This document shows positions 1-9,000 of a stretch of DNA of 23,412 nucleotides, piece after piece. Origin of the DNA: Discostella pseudostelligera. Its lineage: Eukaryota > Bacillariophyta > Thalassiosirophyceae > Thalassiosirales > Thalassiosiraceae. The notes under the pieces were generated by a model. It made no database searches. It was given only the letters and a program-made list of their open reading frames with translations, and had not been told where the DNA came from. Both the position numbers and the translations under genes were made by a program. Position 1 is the first letter of the stretch. Each line of letters starts with the position of its first letter. The stretch lies in contig JALLBK010000970.1 of assembly GCA_036940085.1 (NCBI GenBank), positions 1-23,412 on the forward strand, read 5' to 3'.

Positions 1-213
1 AAAAATTGGGAGTACGATGCAAATGGCGGGAAGCACTCCCGAATCCAAAAAGCGGCACCATTCAGCAGCCGGCCCGAGTTCTGCATGAGTACTAATTCCC
101 ACGTAGTTCTGAGTCATTCTGAGTACTTGGATCTTTGGCAGCAATTGAACATGAAAGTACTATGAGCAAGCAGCAACATCAAAATTCAAAATACATACCT
201 AAACAAGCCCACC
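1..213. promoter_or_regulatory. 5' flank of the UBE2J gene
   Basis: This stretch lies upstream of the + strand UBE2J gene. It holds a GGCGGGAA element (25-32) resembling an E2F half-site and an AGTACTAATTCC element (88-99) that matches a motif repeated near 18.9-19.0 kb. Two upstream ATGs occur. ATG 151 opens a four-codon uORF whose TGA overlaps the next ATG at 162, and the ATG at 162 is out of frame with the main start at 214. No transcription start can be placed, so whether the uORFs lie in the mRNA is unknown. Confidence 0.45.
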
Positions 214-1296
214 ATGAGCAAATCCGCTTCACTACGTCGCATCAAGGCCGACATTCGGGAGCTGGCCACCGACCTCTCCGATCAATACTATGCAGCCCCC
301 CTCGAGAATGACATGTTCGAATGGCACTTTACAATTCGTGGTGCAGACGACACCGACTTTGCCGGCGGTATCTACCATGGCCGCATATTACTGCCACCCG
401 AATACCCCTTTAAGCCACCCAATATTGTCTTCCTAACGCCATCGGGACGATTTGAGACTGGTGTGAAGGTTTGTTTGTCTTTCTCGGCGCACCATCCGGA
501 GTTATGGCAGCCAGCATGGGGTATACGTCTCATTCTTGAGGCAATTATTAGTTTCTTACCCACGCCGGCAGATGGTGCACTGGGTGCCTTGGATTGGACA
601 CCTGCAGAGCGTAAGAAATTGGCCAAGGAGAGTGTGAAATTTCGTTGTTTGGCGTGCTGTGCTAAAGGAGAGACGTGTGGTGATTTGCTACCAAAAATTA
701 AGCCGAGGGGGGAGAATGGTGGTGATGGTGATGGTGGCGTCAAGAGAACTGCGTCGAAATCGAAATTCAACGAGGAAATTGAGAAACTTAAGATGCTCCA
801 ATTTCATAATCATGCTATTGTGGAAGATGTAGCAAAAGATGACAGTAAAGTCGATGCAGAAGAGGGTTCTTCATCTGCAAAATTGGCTACTACAGTGGGG
901 GAGACGCAGACATCTCAACCTACTCAACTTCTTGCATCGGACGCTACACCTACACCTACACCATCTTTCCCACTCGAAACAGAAATAAATGGGGCAGTGT
1001 CTGGCTTAGCACTAACTGAATCGATGGTCGAGAAATCAAAGCAAGATGATACATTCACTCCACTTAATGCACAAACCCCTGCAGCTTCCCAACAAACTGT
1101 TCCTAGGAGTTCTACAACTGCAACTACTGACGCTATCAATGATATCATTCATGACAACCCAATCATTAGCGACAACGTTCTACACGGAATGATCGGATTC
1201 TTTGCCATTATTGTGATTTTCCTCATCCGACAAGCGCAAACTCTTATGGATGAATTGATTGATCTTGAAGGCGATGACGGAGCGGTAGGGAAATAA
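214..1296 (+). CDS. UBE2J: Tail-anchored ubiquitin-conjugating enzyme E2, UBE2J/Ubc6 type
   Basis: An E2 enzyme of the Ubc6/UBE2J class, which transfers ubiquitin at the ER membrane and serves ER-associated degradation. The protein has 360 residues in a single exon. Residues about 5-150 form the UBC fold. The usual HPN tripeptide region is replaced by the Ubc6-type TPSGRF (75-80), and the active-site cysteine is Cys87 in the VCLSFS context. LWQPAWGIR, typical of this class, follows at about 97-105. Residues about 160-320 are low-complexity and rich in Ser/Thr. A hydrophobic segment at about 325-338 lies 22 residues from the C-terminus, as expected for a tail anchor with the catalytic domain in the cytosol. 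The start codon has a good context (CCCACCATGAG). The gene converges on Ku80, with 114 bp between stop codons. Family assignment is firm; substrates cannot be read from the sequence. Confidence 0.93.
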   Translation: MSKSASLRRIKADIRELATDLSDQYYAAPLENDMFEWHFTIRGADDTDFAGGIYHGRILLPPEYPFKPPNIVFLTPSGRFETGVKVCLSFSAHHPELWQPAWGIRLILEAIISFLPTPADGALGALDWTPAERKKLAKESVKFRCLACCAKGETCGDLLPKIKPRGENGGDGDGGVKRTASKSKFNEEIEKLKMLQFHNHAIVEDVAKDDSKVDAEEGSSSAKLATTVGETQTSQPTQLLASDATPTPTPSFPLETEINGAVSGLALTESMVEKSKQDDTFTPLNAQTPAASQQTVPRSSTTATTDAINDIIHDNPIISDNVLHGMIGFFAIIVIFLIRQAQTLMDELIDLEGDDGAVGK

Positions 1297-1410
1297 ACTA
1301 GAAGCTATAATAATTAATGTCGAATGAATAATAGATGTGTCATTACTTATTTATGTCATATTGTGTTATGGATGTATCATTGTCAATCAATATGATCCAC
1401 GTAGCAAGCT

Positions 1411-3565
1411 TTAATTGATACCATCTCCCCAAAATTTACGCTTCTTGGCGTCCTCGGGCTTGTGCACCACGAGGGGAAAATGTTCCAAGAAGGCAGTAAT
1501 CGATCGTGATGCCTTCTTGGAGATGGTTCGAACAATGTCAAAGTAACAAAGGGGTTTGGCTTGAGATGCTGCAACTATCGTTTCTTTGGCCACACCCTCC
1601 GGGTTCACCTCGTCTTCCTCACTCATGGGGTTAATTGCAAAATAAGCCACCATCCTTCGATGTGCTTTCAATGCCGGGTTGGAGATATCCTCGCTTATGA
1701 ATTCATTGTCGGGTAGCATCATAGAGTCAATTAATTCGTCGCATACCTGTTCGTCCGTCGTGTCTCCGTGATATCCCGGCGGAATGGGTCGGCCGAAGTC
1801 ATGATGCAAATCATCAGCGAATGGTAGTTCAAGGAATGTAAGATACCAACCGATGCTATCGGCACAGCCGCCAACATTTTTCCTCGGTAGAAGTGCTCCA
1901 ATTTTGGGCTCACCATTTTTCGTCCGAACAATACGACAAAAGCCTACCATACCAGACTCCTCCATCGCCTGGGACAAGGCAGCAATGGCTGAACGTGATT
2001 TCTTCGATTCGCCGCCCGTCAATGCATACGCTGGTCCCATCAACAGGTTACTCGACTCAACAACTTTTCGGTTGAGGTAGCCAATCATTTCAATACTGCC
2101 TGGGTCCGCAAAGGCTGCATTTATCCCAAGCATGTCCATTTTCCCGACGGGGATGAGATCGCTCCCATATCTGAATGCATCGGTTCGTTTATCTTTCGCG
2201 GAAAACAATGGATGCATGAGTGATCGTAAGACATCATTGCACATTACTTCGTCGTTCCTATCCATCATTGTACTTACCTAACGATACTGCGTTTCCTTCC
2301 TCGTCATAATGATCTGTCTGTGTCCGCGTAGGCAACGTCATGAGCTCACCATTGCCATCACGTAGCTTCTCACCAGTTTCCGGGTCAAATTGATATGCTT
2401 CCTTTATGGTAGTTGGCAAATGTTGCTCAGCAGTTAGCTTCGATGACTTGACAACAAGAGATATATTCGGAGCGATGCGGAATAAAATCTTTTTCCCAAC
2501 GGATTGCGAAGTTTGAGATGTAGGAGGAAGTTTCCATTGCAATAGTTCGGTCAGGTTGGCACCTGATGCGGCCACAATGCACCCACCCGTTGCTTTTGTG
2601 ATGATGTGTAGAAGTTTCTCATTATCGCGTTTGATTATCATGTTGAAATCTTCTTCTTTGGTATCCCCATCATCGTCCATGACGTCATCGGGATCTCCCT
2701 CCTCCTGTTTGATGGGTAATACCTGCGCGATAGCATCAGGCTTTTTATCAAGAACGTCGTCGGGATTTCCGTCCTCCTCTTTGATTGGTACTATCGGCGT
2801 TGTGATAGCCTTTGGTTTTGTTTCAAGATTGTCATCATCTAAATTCTCACTCTTTACTGGATCACCCGATCCCTCGTCCTCAAAACCAATCCCCAGCACA
2901 ATGAGCTCCACCTCCATTCGAATCAGTCCATCCAAAACACATTGCAACTGCTCTCCATTCACTTGCACCTCATGCTCCGCATCGGTAATCAATACAATTG
3001 TTCGTTTGTACTTCTTCCCATTCGTACGACGATGGAGCGCATCAGCCGCGAGGATTAGTCCGTCACATAAATCACCCTGGGTGGAGGATATCATGGATTC
3101 ATTTATGGTACATTGCACATTTCGAATTGATCGTAGCGTTTGTGGACATGGAGTTTTGAGTTCATATTCTACAAGGTTTGGGAATATATCATTTGAGTTG
3201 TCTTCTTCGCCGCTACCATGGATGTTGTATTTCTTCAATGCCTTTGGCACACCACCAGCACACCGAACAAAGAATTTGGAATTATCAATATCGTCATTGA
3301 TTATGCGTTCATGTGGTGAGAGATGATGGTGTGTCATACCCGCCTTGAGTATTATCACGCCTGCCTCATTGGTTTTGGATTTCCACATGCGATCGATGAT
3401 GGTGTCGAGCGCGGCATCTTTGGCTTGATCGAGGCGCGTGGTTGTACAATAGGGTGAGGAATCGCTGCTGCTGCATCCGTCGTCATCGGCGGGGGAAGAT
3501 GGCGGGTAGGGGGTGTCCATCGTGACATTGGCATCAAGGATGAATATGATCGCATCCTTGATCAT
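1411..3565 (-). CDS. XRCC5: Ku80 (Ku86) subunit of the Ku DNA-end-binding heterodimer
   Basis: Ku80 pairs with Ku70 as a ring on DNA double-strand ends and starts non-homologous end joining in the nucleus. Exons are 3565-2278 and 2192-1411. The 85-nt intron (2277-2193, GTAAGT...AAAG) joins phase 1 and gives a 689-residue protein; without splicing the first frame stops at once. Residues 1-230 are the N-terminal vWA-like domain (FILDANVTMD start, VLITDAEHE near 191-198). An acidic insert with three 24-residue repeats occupies 235-306. The Ku beta-barrel core begins near 345 and carries the family signature RYGSDLIPV just after the intron, then VGFCRIVR and ELPFADDLHHDFGRP, then the arm. The C-terminal globular domain and DNA-PKcs-binding tail of animal Ku80 are absent, as in fungal Ku80. 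A 45-codon uORF overlaps the start codon (see 3562-3699). The exact intron acceptor is inferred; the next best AG would leave an implausible 31-nt intron. Confidence 0.92.
2193..2277 (-). other. Ku80 intron (85 nt)
   Basis: The donor GTAAGT follows a codon's first base, and the acceptor AAAG is preceded by a short pyrimidine stretch (TTGTTTTCC). The join gives Asp from G plus AT and restores the Ku core frame leading to RYGSD. Confidence 0.75.
2648..2863 (-). repeat. Three 24-residue tandem repeats inside Ku80
   Basis: Residues 235-306 of Ku80 fall into three units of exactly 24 residues. They begin DPVKSE, VPIKEE and LPIKQE. Units 2 and 3 share IK-E-G-PDDV-D, and units 1 and 2 share KP-AI. 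Lysines 238, 262 and 286 occupy the same place in each unit and each fits psi-K-x-E. The block sits between the vWA domain and the beta-barrel core, where animal Ku80 has only a short linker. Confidence 0.8.
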
Positions 3566-3699
3566 TGTTGGGGTGTCGAATACTGAGATATTAGGAGAGA
3601 GTGGGGAGGTATTGGAAGAGGGAGGATGTCAATGTTCAGCTGCGGAAGGCTGCCGCTGCCGCCGTCGTCGCCGCTGGCATGGTCGTCGTCGTCATTCAT
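3562..3699 (-). other. Upstream ORF overlapping the Ku80 start (ATGA)
   Basis: A 45-codon frame starts at 3699 in the context CCACCAACCACCATG. It ends with TGA at 3564-3562, so that stop and Ku80 start share the bases ATGA. The peptide is Asp/Gly/Ser-rich, then Pro/Leu-rich, and resembles no known family. It could attenuate Ku80 translation or act by termination-reinitiation. It counts only if transcription starts upstream of 3699, which the sequence does not show. Confidence 0.4.
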
Positions 3700-4197
3700 G
3701 GTGGTTGGTGGAGGCGAAAGCAAAGCGAAGATTCAAGAGAGAGATTTGGCGGGAGGAAAGGGAAAGCCACGTAGGGTTCCTCTCCTACAACTAAATTGGT
3801 CTTGCTTTCTCGCGAATGATAATCATCCTATTATTCCTTTGCATGTAGAAAAATTCAAATAAATATCTAATAAATTCAAATTTAAATCTAAATCATTCAA
3901 ATTTCTCTGTTCAAAAGTATGGCGGGAGCTCAGAAATGGCGGGAGACCCCTGTGCATTCGTTACCGAAGCCGCTAGCTATGCATGCCGAGCCGACGAAGG
4001 CGACGACCGACGGTTACAATAATTGATAGATCAATGTGGAGTGATGAGCATTATGATGATGTAATGATAACAATGGCACTAGTGATGTTTAATGATGCGG
4101 ACTGGATTCCAGAGCAAATGATTACCCACAAAGGCATCACCAATCGCCATACATGAGCTTGATCGATGGAGTCTCCGCTTTCGTCCTCGCCCTACAA
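3566..4197. promoter_or_regulatory. Ku80 5' flank and Sed5 3' flank
   Basis: This 632-bp gap separates the Ku80 start from the Sed5 stop (both - strand). On the Ku80 side are the uORF above, a full E2F-consensus match TTTGGCGG (3745-3752), two GGCGGGA elements (3921-3927, 3938-3944) and an AT-rich 21-bp imperfect tandem repeat (3851-3902). Nothing coding is convincing. The open frames on the + strand at 3513-3862 are compositional. Confidence 0.5.
3851..3902. repeat. 21-bp imperfect tandem repeat in the Ku80 promoter
   Basis: About 2.5 copies of a 21-bp AT-rich unit. ATTCAAAT recurs at 3853, 3874 and 3895, exactly 21 bp apart (about two helical turns). It lies beside two GGCGGGA elements. 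Confidence 0.7.
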
Positions 4198-5710
4198 TCA
4201 AGCAAAGAATATGATAAACATGATGATGAAGAGGACCAGAATTCCCAGCACCTTCGCCATCAATGCCCTATTCGTTTGCAAATTCTGCAGCGTATCTGTC
4301 AGTGTTGCCAAACTCAAAGTCAAATTGGTATTTGCATCCTCAACATTATCTTCCACCCGCTGGACCATATCACGATGTTCATTTACCATCACAGCCAACT
4401 TTTGAAAGATGGTACCTAATTCGACAATGTTCGATTCCACCTGTGACATGGCGTCGGCACGTTGGCGTAAATAGTCTTGGTCGGGGATGAGTTGATACTG
4501 ACGCTGCTGTCCCGATTCGGACTCCATTCGTTGGATTTCCATGGGTGTTAGCGGGACGTGTGATTGGTTCAGTGATGAGTCGGGATAGTAGGAGGAGACA
4601 GATCCGGAATAGGCTGGTATGGAACTCGAGGCGTCGTAGGGCAAAGATCCAGAGTGGCGTAGTCGTAGACCGTTGTCGTATCCGCTAGGTATTCCATCTG
4701 TTGCCAGATAAATTAGAGTGAAAAAGCAGTTAGAATGGAGCAGGTTTATGTGAATAGCAACGTCTAACGCCAGCATTCAATGTAAGAAAGGTTGTAAAAG
4801 TAAACTCACGAGGACGAGGAAGCTGAGAAGTACTCTCTCCCGCGGGCAATCCGCCGGATGCATCCTGATGGCGTTGAGTCATCGACATCATACTGCTAGT
4901 CAAATCTAACGTCGGCATACCAAAGTTGCCCCCTCCACCACCACCAATCCCACCACTCAATCCAACTCCCATTTCTCCAAACGATGACGCTCTCTGATCT
5001 CCACTATACACGGCGGGTTTGTTCATTAGTGTCAATAAATCCACTCGTTCCTCGAATCCACCACCACCACCACTGGCCGCATGACCGTCCAACCTTCCTC
5101 CCCCCAGACCACAACCACCACCAATCACTCTCAATTTTCTATCATTTGTATCTTTCATTCCATCACTCCGTTCCTCCAAAACTGCCTTAAATCCACTCGT
5201 AGTCTTTACAAACTCTTCTTTCAATGCACCCACTAAATTACTCGCCTCCAACCCCGCCTGTGAATTCTTCCCCAATCGACGTTTCGAATATTCCAAAGTC
5301 GAACTAGCCTCCTCCAATCTCAAATTGAGTGTCTCGATATTGGATTTAATCCGTAGTACTAATGCATCGGCACGTTCATTTGCACCCTCATCAGCAAACA
5401 TGCGTGTCCCACCGGCACCAGTTTTGACTAATCGGGATAATTCCGCAAGCAGGGCCGAGGTTACGGAAACATCGCGTGATATTTCTGATGCCTTGTTGCG
5501 GAATTTGCGTAGCTCGGCTAGGGCGGGATTTGTACTCTGCTGTTGCTGCTGCTGCTGCTGTTGTTGTTGTAGTAGGGGTCGGGTCATACCGTCGCTGCTG
5601 GTAGAAGTGACCGCGGAGGCACCGCCACCGCCGACGCGGATGGAGCTCATGGCACCCGTGGCGGGGATGGAGCGGGCGAAGGCGAAGAATTCATTACTTC
5701 GATCGGTCAT
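4198..5710 (-). CDS. SED5: Qa-SNARE, syntaxin-5/Sed5 family
   Basis: The target-membrane Qa-SNARE for ER-Golgi and intra-Golgi vesicle fusion. Exons are 5710-4810 and 4697-4198. The 112-nt intron (4809-4698, GTGAGT...CAG, phase 1) gives 466 residues. The start at 5710 was chosen because MTDRSNEFF matches the Sed5/Stx5 N-terminus, which binds the SM protein Sly1. The next in-frame ATG upstream adds 15 unrelated residues. An 11-residue polyglutamine tract follows, then the helical Habc region (about 60-180), a Gly-rich linker, and the SNARE helix beginning near ESNIVELGTIF. The helix aligns without gaps to animal Stx5 and is followed by a C-terminal anchor (450-466). The zero-layer residue, glutamine in other Qa-SNAREs, is His408 (codon CAT, 4377-4375). 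Assignment to Sed5 is firm. Confidence 0.92.
4698..4809 (-). other. Sed5 intron (112 nt)
   Basis: The donor GTGAGT and acceptor GCAACAG are joined in phase 1 (C plus AT gives His). A pyrimidine-rich tract (TGCTTTTTCACTC) precedes the acceptor. Splicing links the Gly-rich linker to the SNARE-domain exon. Confidence 0.85.
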
Positions 5711-6034
5711 GGTTGGAATGGGATTAATTGTATGTTTGTTGATGAAATAATGCACCGCAAGCTAGTAGTACTCTCTAGACGCTACCACCGGCACCAGCCC
5801 AAATATTCGTCATTGTCATCAAGTCATGGGACTTCTTCATTCTATGCGGTGGATATGAATATGGCGAAAATAATTGTGGCGGGAAGAAAAAAAAATTGCG
5901 GCGCGAAGAAAAGTGTGCAAAAAACGAGAGATAGGGCTGATACGCCAAACAGTCGATGAGCTGTCAATCAGAGGAGAGAAGAACAGCCTTGCATTTATTA
6001 TTATTTAATTGAAATAGAACATAGTTCTCTGGAT
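5711..6034. promoter_or_regulatory. Sed5 5' flank / GH47 3' flank
   Basis: The 324-bp gap between two - strand genes contains one GGCGGGAA element (5878-5885), about 170 bp upstream of the Sed5 start, next to GCGGCGCGAAG. No gene is seen. Confidence 0.4.
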
Positions 6035-9000
6035 CTAAACTAAGAAGCGAAGTGGATGAGCTTCGGTGTTCAAGACGTGCTAGAGTCGAGCGGAAAGCAA
6101 GGTCCAAGCAACGATGAGGTAACAGTTGTGGATATACATGAATACAAGTCAATACCACCATCTCACTTACCGTATTCAGCAAATCAATGTCATTAGCATC
6201 ATCTTGAAGAAGGTACAAATATTTAAGTGTCTCCGCCAAAAAGAATGACTCCATTCGATTGTTCTGCTCCATTGTATCTACATTCTGAATCGCTGCATAT
6301 CCTGCATCAGTTTTGCAATGCTCCTCGATTGCCTGGAAGATCTCCCAACCCCACTCGCGGTAGACAGGGTCTTTTGTTAAATGATACAGAATGAACAATG
6401 ATTCTACTGTTTCGGGTCTCAGGATGTAATATGGAGCATTGCCGATGGCAAAATCATCGATTGTTTTGTCAAAACGAACAAATTCAGGAGACAATCCTGA
6501 TTTGCTACGGGCGTACATTTGATAACATGTATATGCCAGCTGTTTGCCAGTCTTGAGTTGCCTTTGAGCAGTGATCGATTCCAATCCATCGGGGTGAGTG
6601 TATGCACCGAGTGCCAATGTTCCTCCAAGGAAACAGGCTAGATGATCCATCTTGTGGATGACACGATCCCCCTTCAGCTCCGCCACGTATGTCAAATAGT
6701 TGGGTCGGCTCATATGGACTAGTTTGTCAATGATTCCATTTATCGATTTGTCGTACATGTGTCGGTACTTCATTTCACGTTTACCGCCCTGCAGCCATAC
6801 CTTGAGAAGGTATTCATAGAAACTGTTGATTGGAGCGAATGTGATCAGGACCTGCTCAATGATCGAAGTTTGGAAAAACAAATAAAATGGAATGACGATC
6901 AACCTACCTATCGCCCATGGCTCCGAGTGATATTTCGTCATTTGCAAAGCTCGGAACTTGTTTGGTGTTGTAAATAAATGTAGGAAACAAGCCAGATGAG
7001 TCGAGCTTCAACAACTCGTCTAATGCACGCATTACTTCGGTTGCATATTCACTCTTGCCGGTAACTTTGGCTAAATATCGAAACTCAACCTGTAGTGTAC
7101 CTGGAAAAAGAAACAGAGCATCAGTTGCATATTCATTCGCAAACTTTTGAATCCGTCAATGCTCACCTATTTCTGACAATACGGCTTCATTTGAATGCCA
7201 ACCAGTGTTGTAAGTGCGTCCGCCATCAAACAGCTCCACTTCTCCGTAGGGGATGCCGGTTCTACTACCAAACGCGCGCATTAACCTAATTCCCAAGTCG
7301 TCGCTTTTGTCTAAGAACGCCTTGTCGCCACTGAGATCGTATGCAGATAAAAGGCCGGCAAGGTTTCTGATTGTAGTCTCGAACACTGACACACCGCCCT
7401 TGACCTGATTGAAGTCGAGTGAGTCTCTGACCCAGTCTCTAGCTTTCCAGAACTCATCCTTCAATCCCATGATCCATAATGTGCTGCCGTAAAGATGTAG
7501 ACGGACAATGGTAAGATATGTATTTGAAAGAAACGCAGTTTTGGAACTACCAGAACCTTACCTCAATGAATCCACGAGGGTCGTACCCATCCCACCCCAA
7601 TTGTTCTGTCCACCTTTAGATATAGGCAACAATTCATCTTTACCATATGCATAAGTTTCGTAACCCCGCCAGGCATGTTGCATTGCTTTCTTGACACGAA
7701 CGCTACGTGCTCGGGCAATTTCATTCAACTCCTGACGCTCTGACGCTGTCAATATCGGTGGAACATACGAACCATCCTTGTATTCCGCATATCGATTGCC
7801 ACCTAATGGTATGAACGGTTGTTTGTGATGTACAGGATTATCATGAATCGCCTCTGAAACAATTGAGCCATTCCTCTTCCCCGACATGTGTTCCAAGATT
7901 GAACGATCCGGTTCGGAATACAAATCAATGATTGCATCACGACCATTCTGTCCATCCAATGTGTACAGAAGACTAGGTTCTTTTACAGTAAGGCCCTGTA
8001 AGGCAAGTTCTTGAATTGCTCGGATATCGAATGCAGCACGAAAAATAGCCCTGGTGACATGATCCTCATCGCTTGGTGACTGTAAGCTCATTCGTTGGGG
8101 TTCGGATAAAGATGTATGGCTCCCAGTCTCCCATAATGAAAGCATTCCCACTCTGCCATTAAGATCAAACGTATCGCTGTTTGATCCTGAAACCGCCTCA
8201 TCATGATGTGTTGCATATCGACCAACGGTAGTTGTTGATTCGGAATGTGAATCCGAATGCCGACGTGAGACATCCTCTGTTCTACCAGCGAGGAAACCGT
8301 TCACGTACATGCTGATTCTCTCGACTCCATCTGTGGATGTTGTGGTAGCAAACACAGCAATGTGATGCCAAGATCCAACGTCAATGAGCACATTGTTTTG
8401 TGGACTGGATCCAATGATAGTTTGACACGAGTGTGCACCACCAGCCTGTACATATTCCAAAATAATGCGGTAGGTTGTATAGGTACTATCCTCTCCGTCA
8501 ATATCACCATCGATGCGAGTGTGAGGCTCGGCATACAAAACAAAACCAGACGTCGGTCTCTTCCCAAAAATATCAGAATAACATCCTTCGCTTCCCTTGG
8601 AACTGGTCGAAAGAATAACTCGAGAACGATTTCTATCTTCTTGTACAAATGATGTTGACAAGTTGACCCAAATACTCAATGCAAATGAAGTGTCATCCAA
8701 TGATACTGGTAGAGTTATATACGAATGTGCCGGATACGATACAGTATCAATCCTCCCCATGCCATTCACCATTCGTTCCGTTTGCATGACCTCCCCGGCA
8801 AAGAAGAAATCATGTGTCGCATCTTGGCCCATGTAGGATTTATCTCCCTGACCATCTTCATCAGTACCTTGCATTGGTGGTAGTTGTTCGTCGTCATGTA
8901 GTATTTGTCGTCCTTGGGCCTTGAGCAGGTGGCTCTTGGCATTCAAATCATGTATGGACAATCTCTCAAAATTATGAGTAGTAGAGTCAGCTAGATTAGC

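Noticed and set aside
2247..2277. Alternative 31-nt Ku80 intron
   Set aside because: It keeps the frame but is much shorter than every other intron here. It would also insert residues before the conserved RYGSD that do not fit the family; the 85-nt intron fits better.
2556..3326. 256-codon + strand frame
   Set aside because: Antisense shadow of Ku80. The Ser-rich product reflects the acidic, Asp-rich codons on the other strand.
5537..5569. Polyglutamine tract as a repeat-expansion locus
   Set aside because: Eleven codons with mixed CAG/CAA use. This is an ordinary low-complexity tract in the Sed5 linker.
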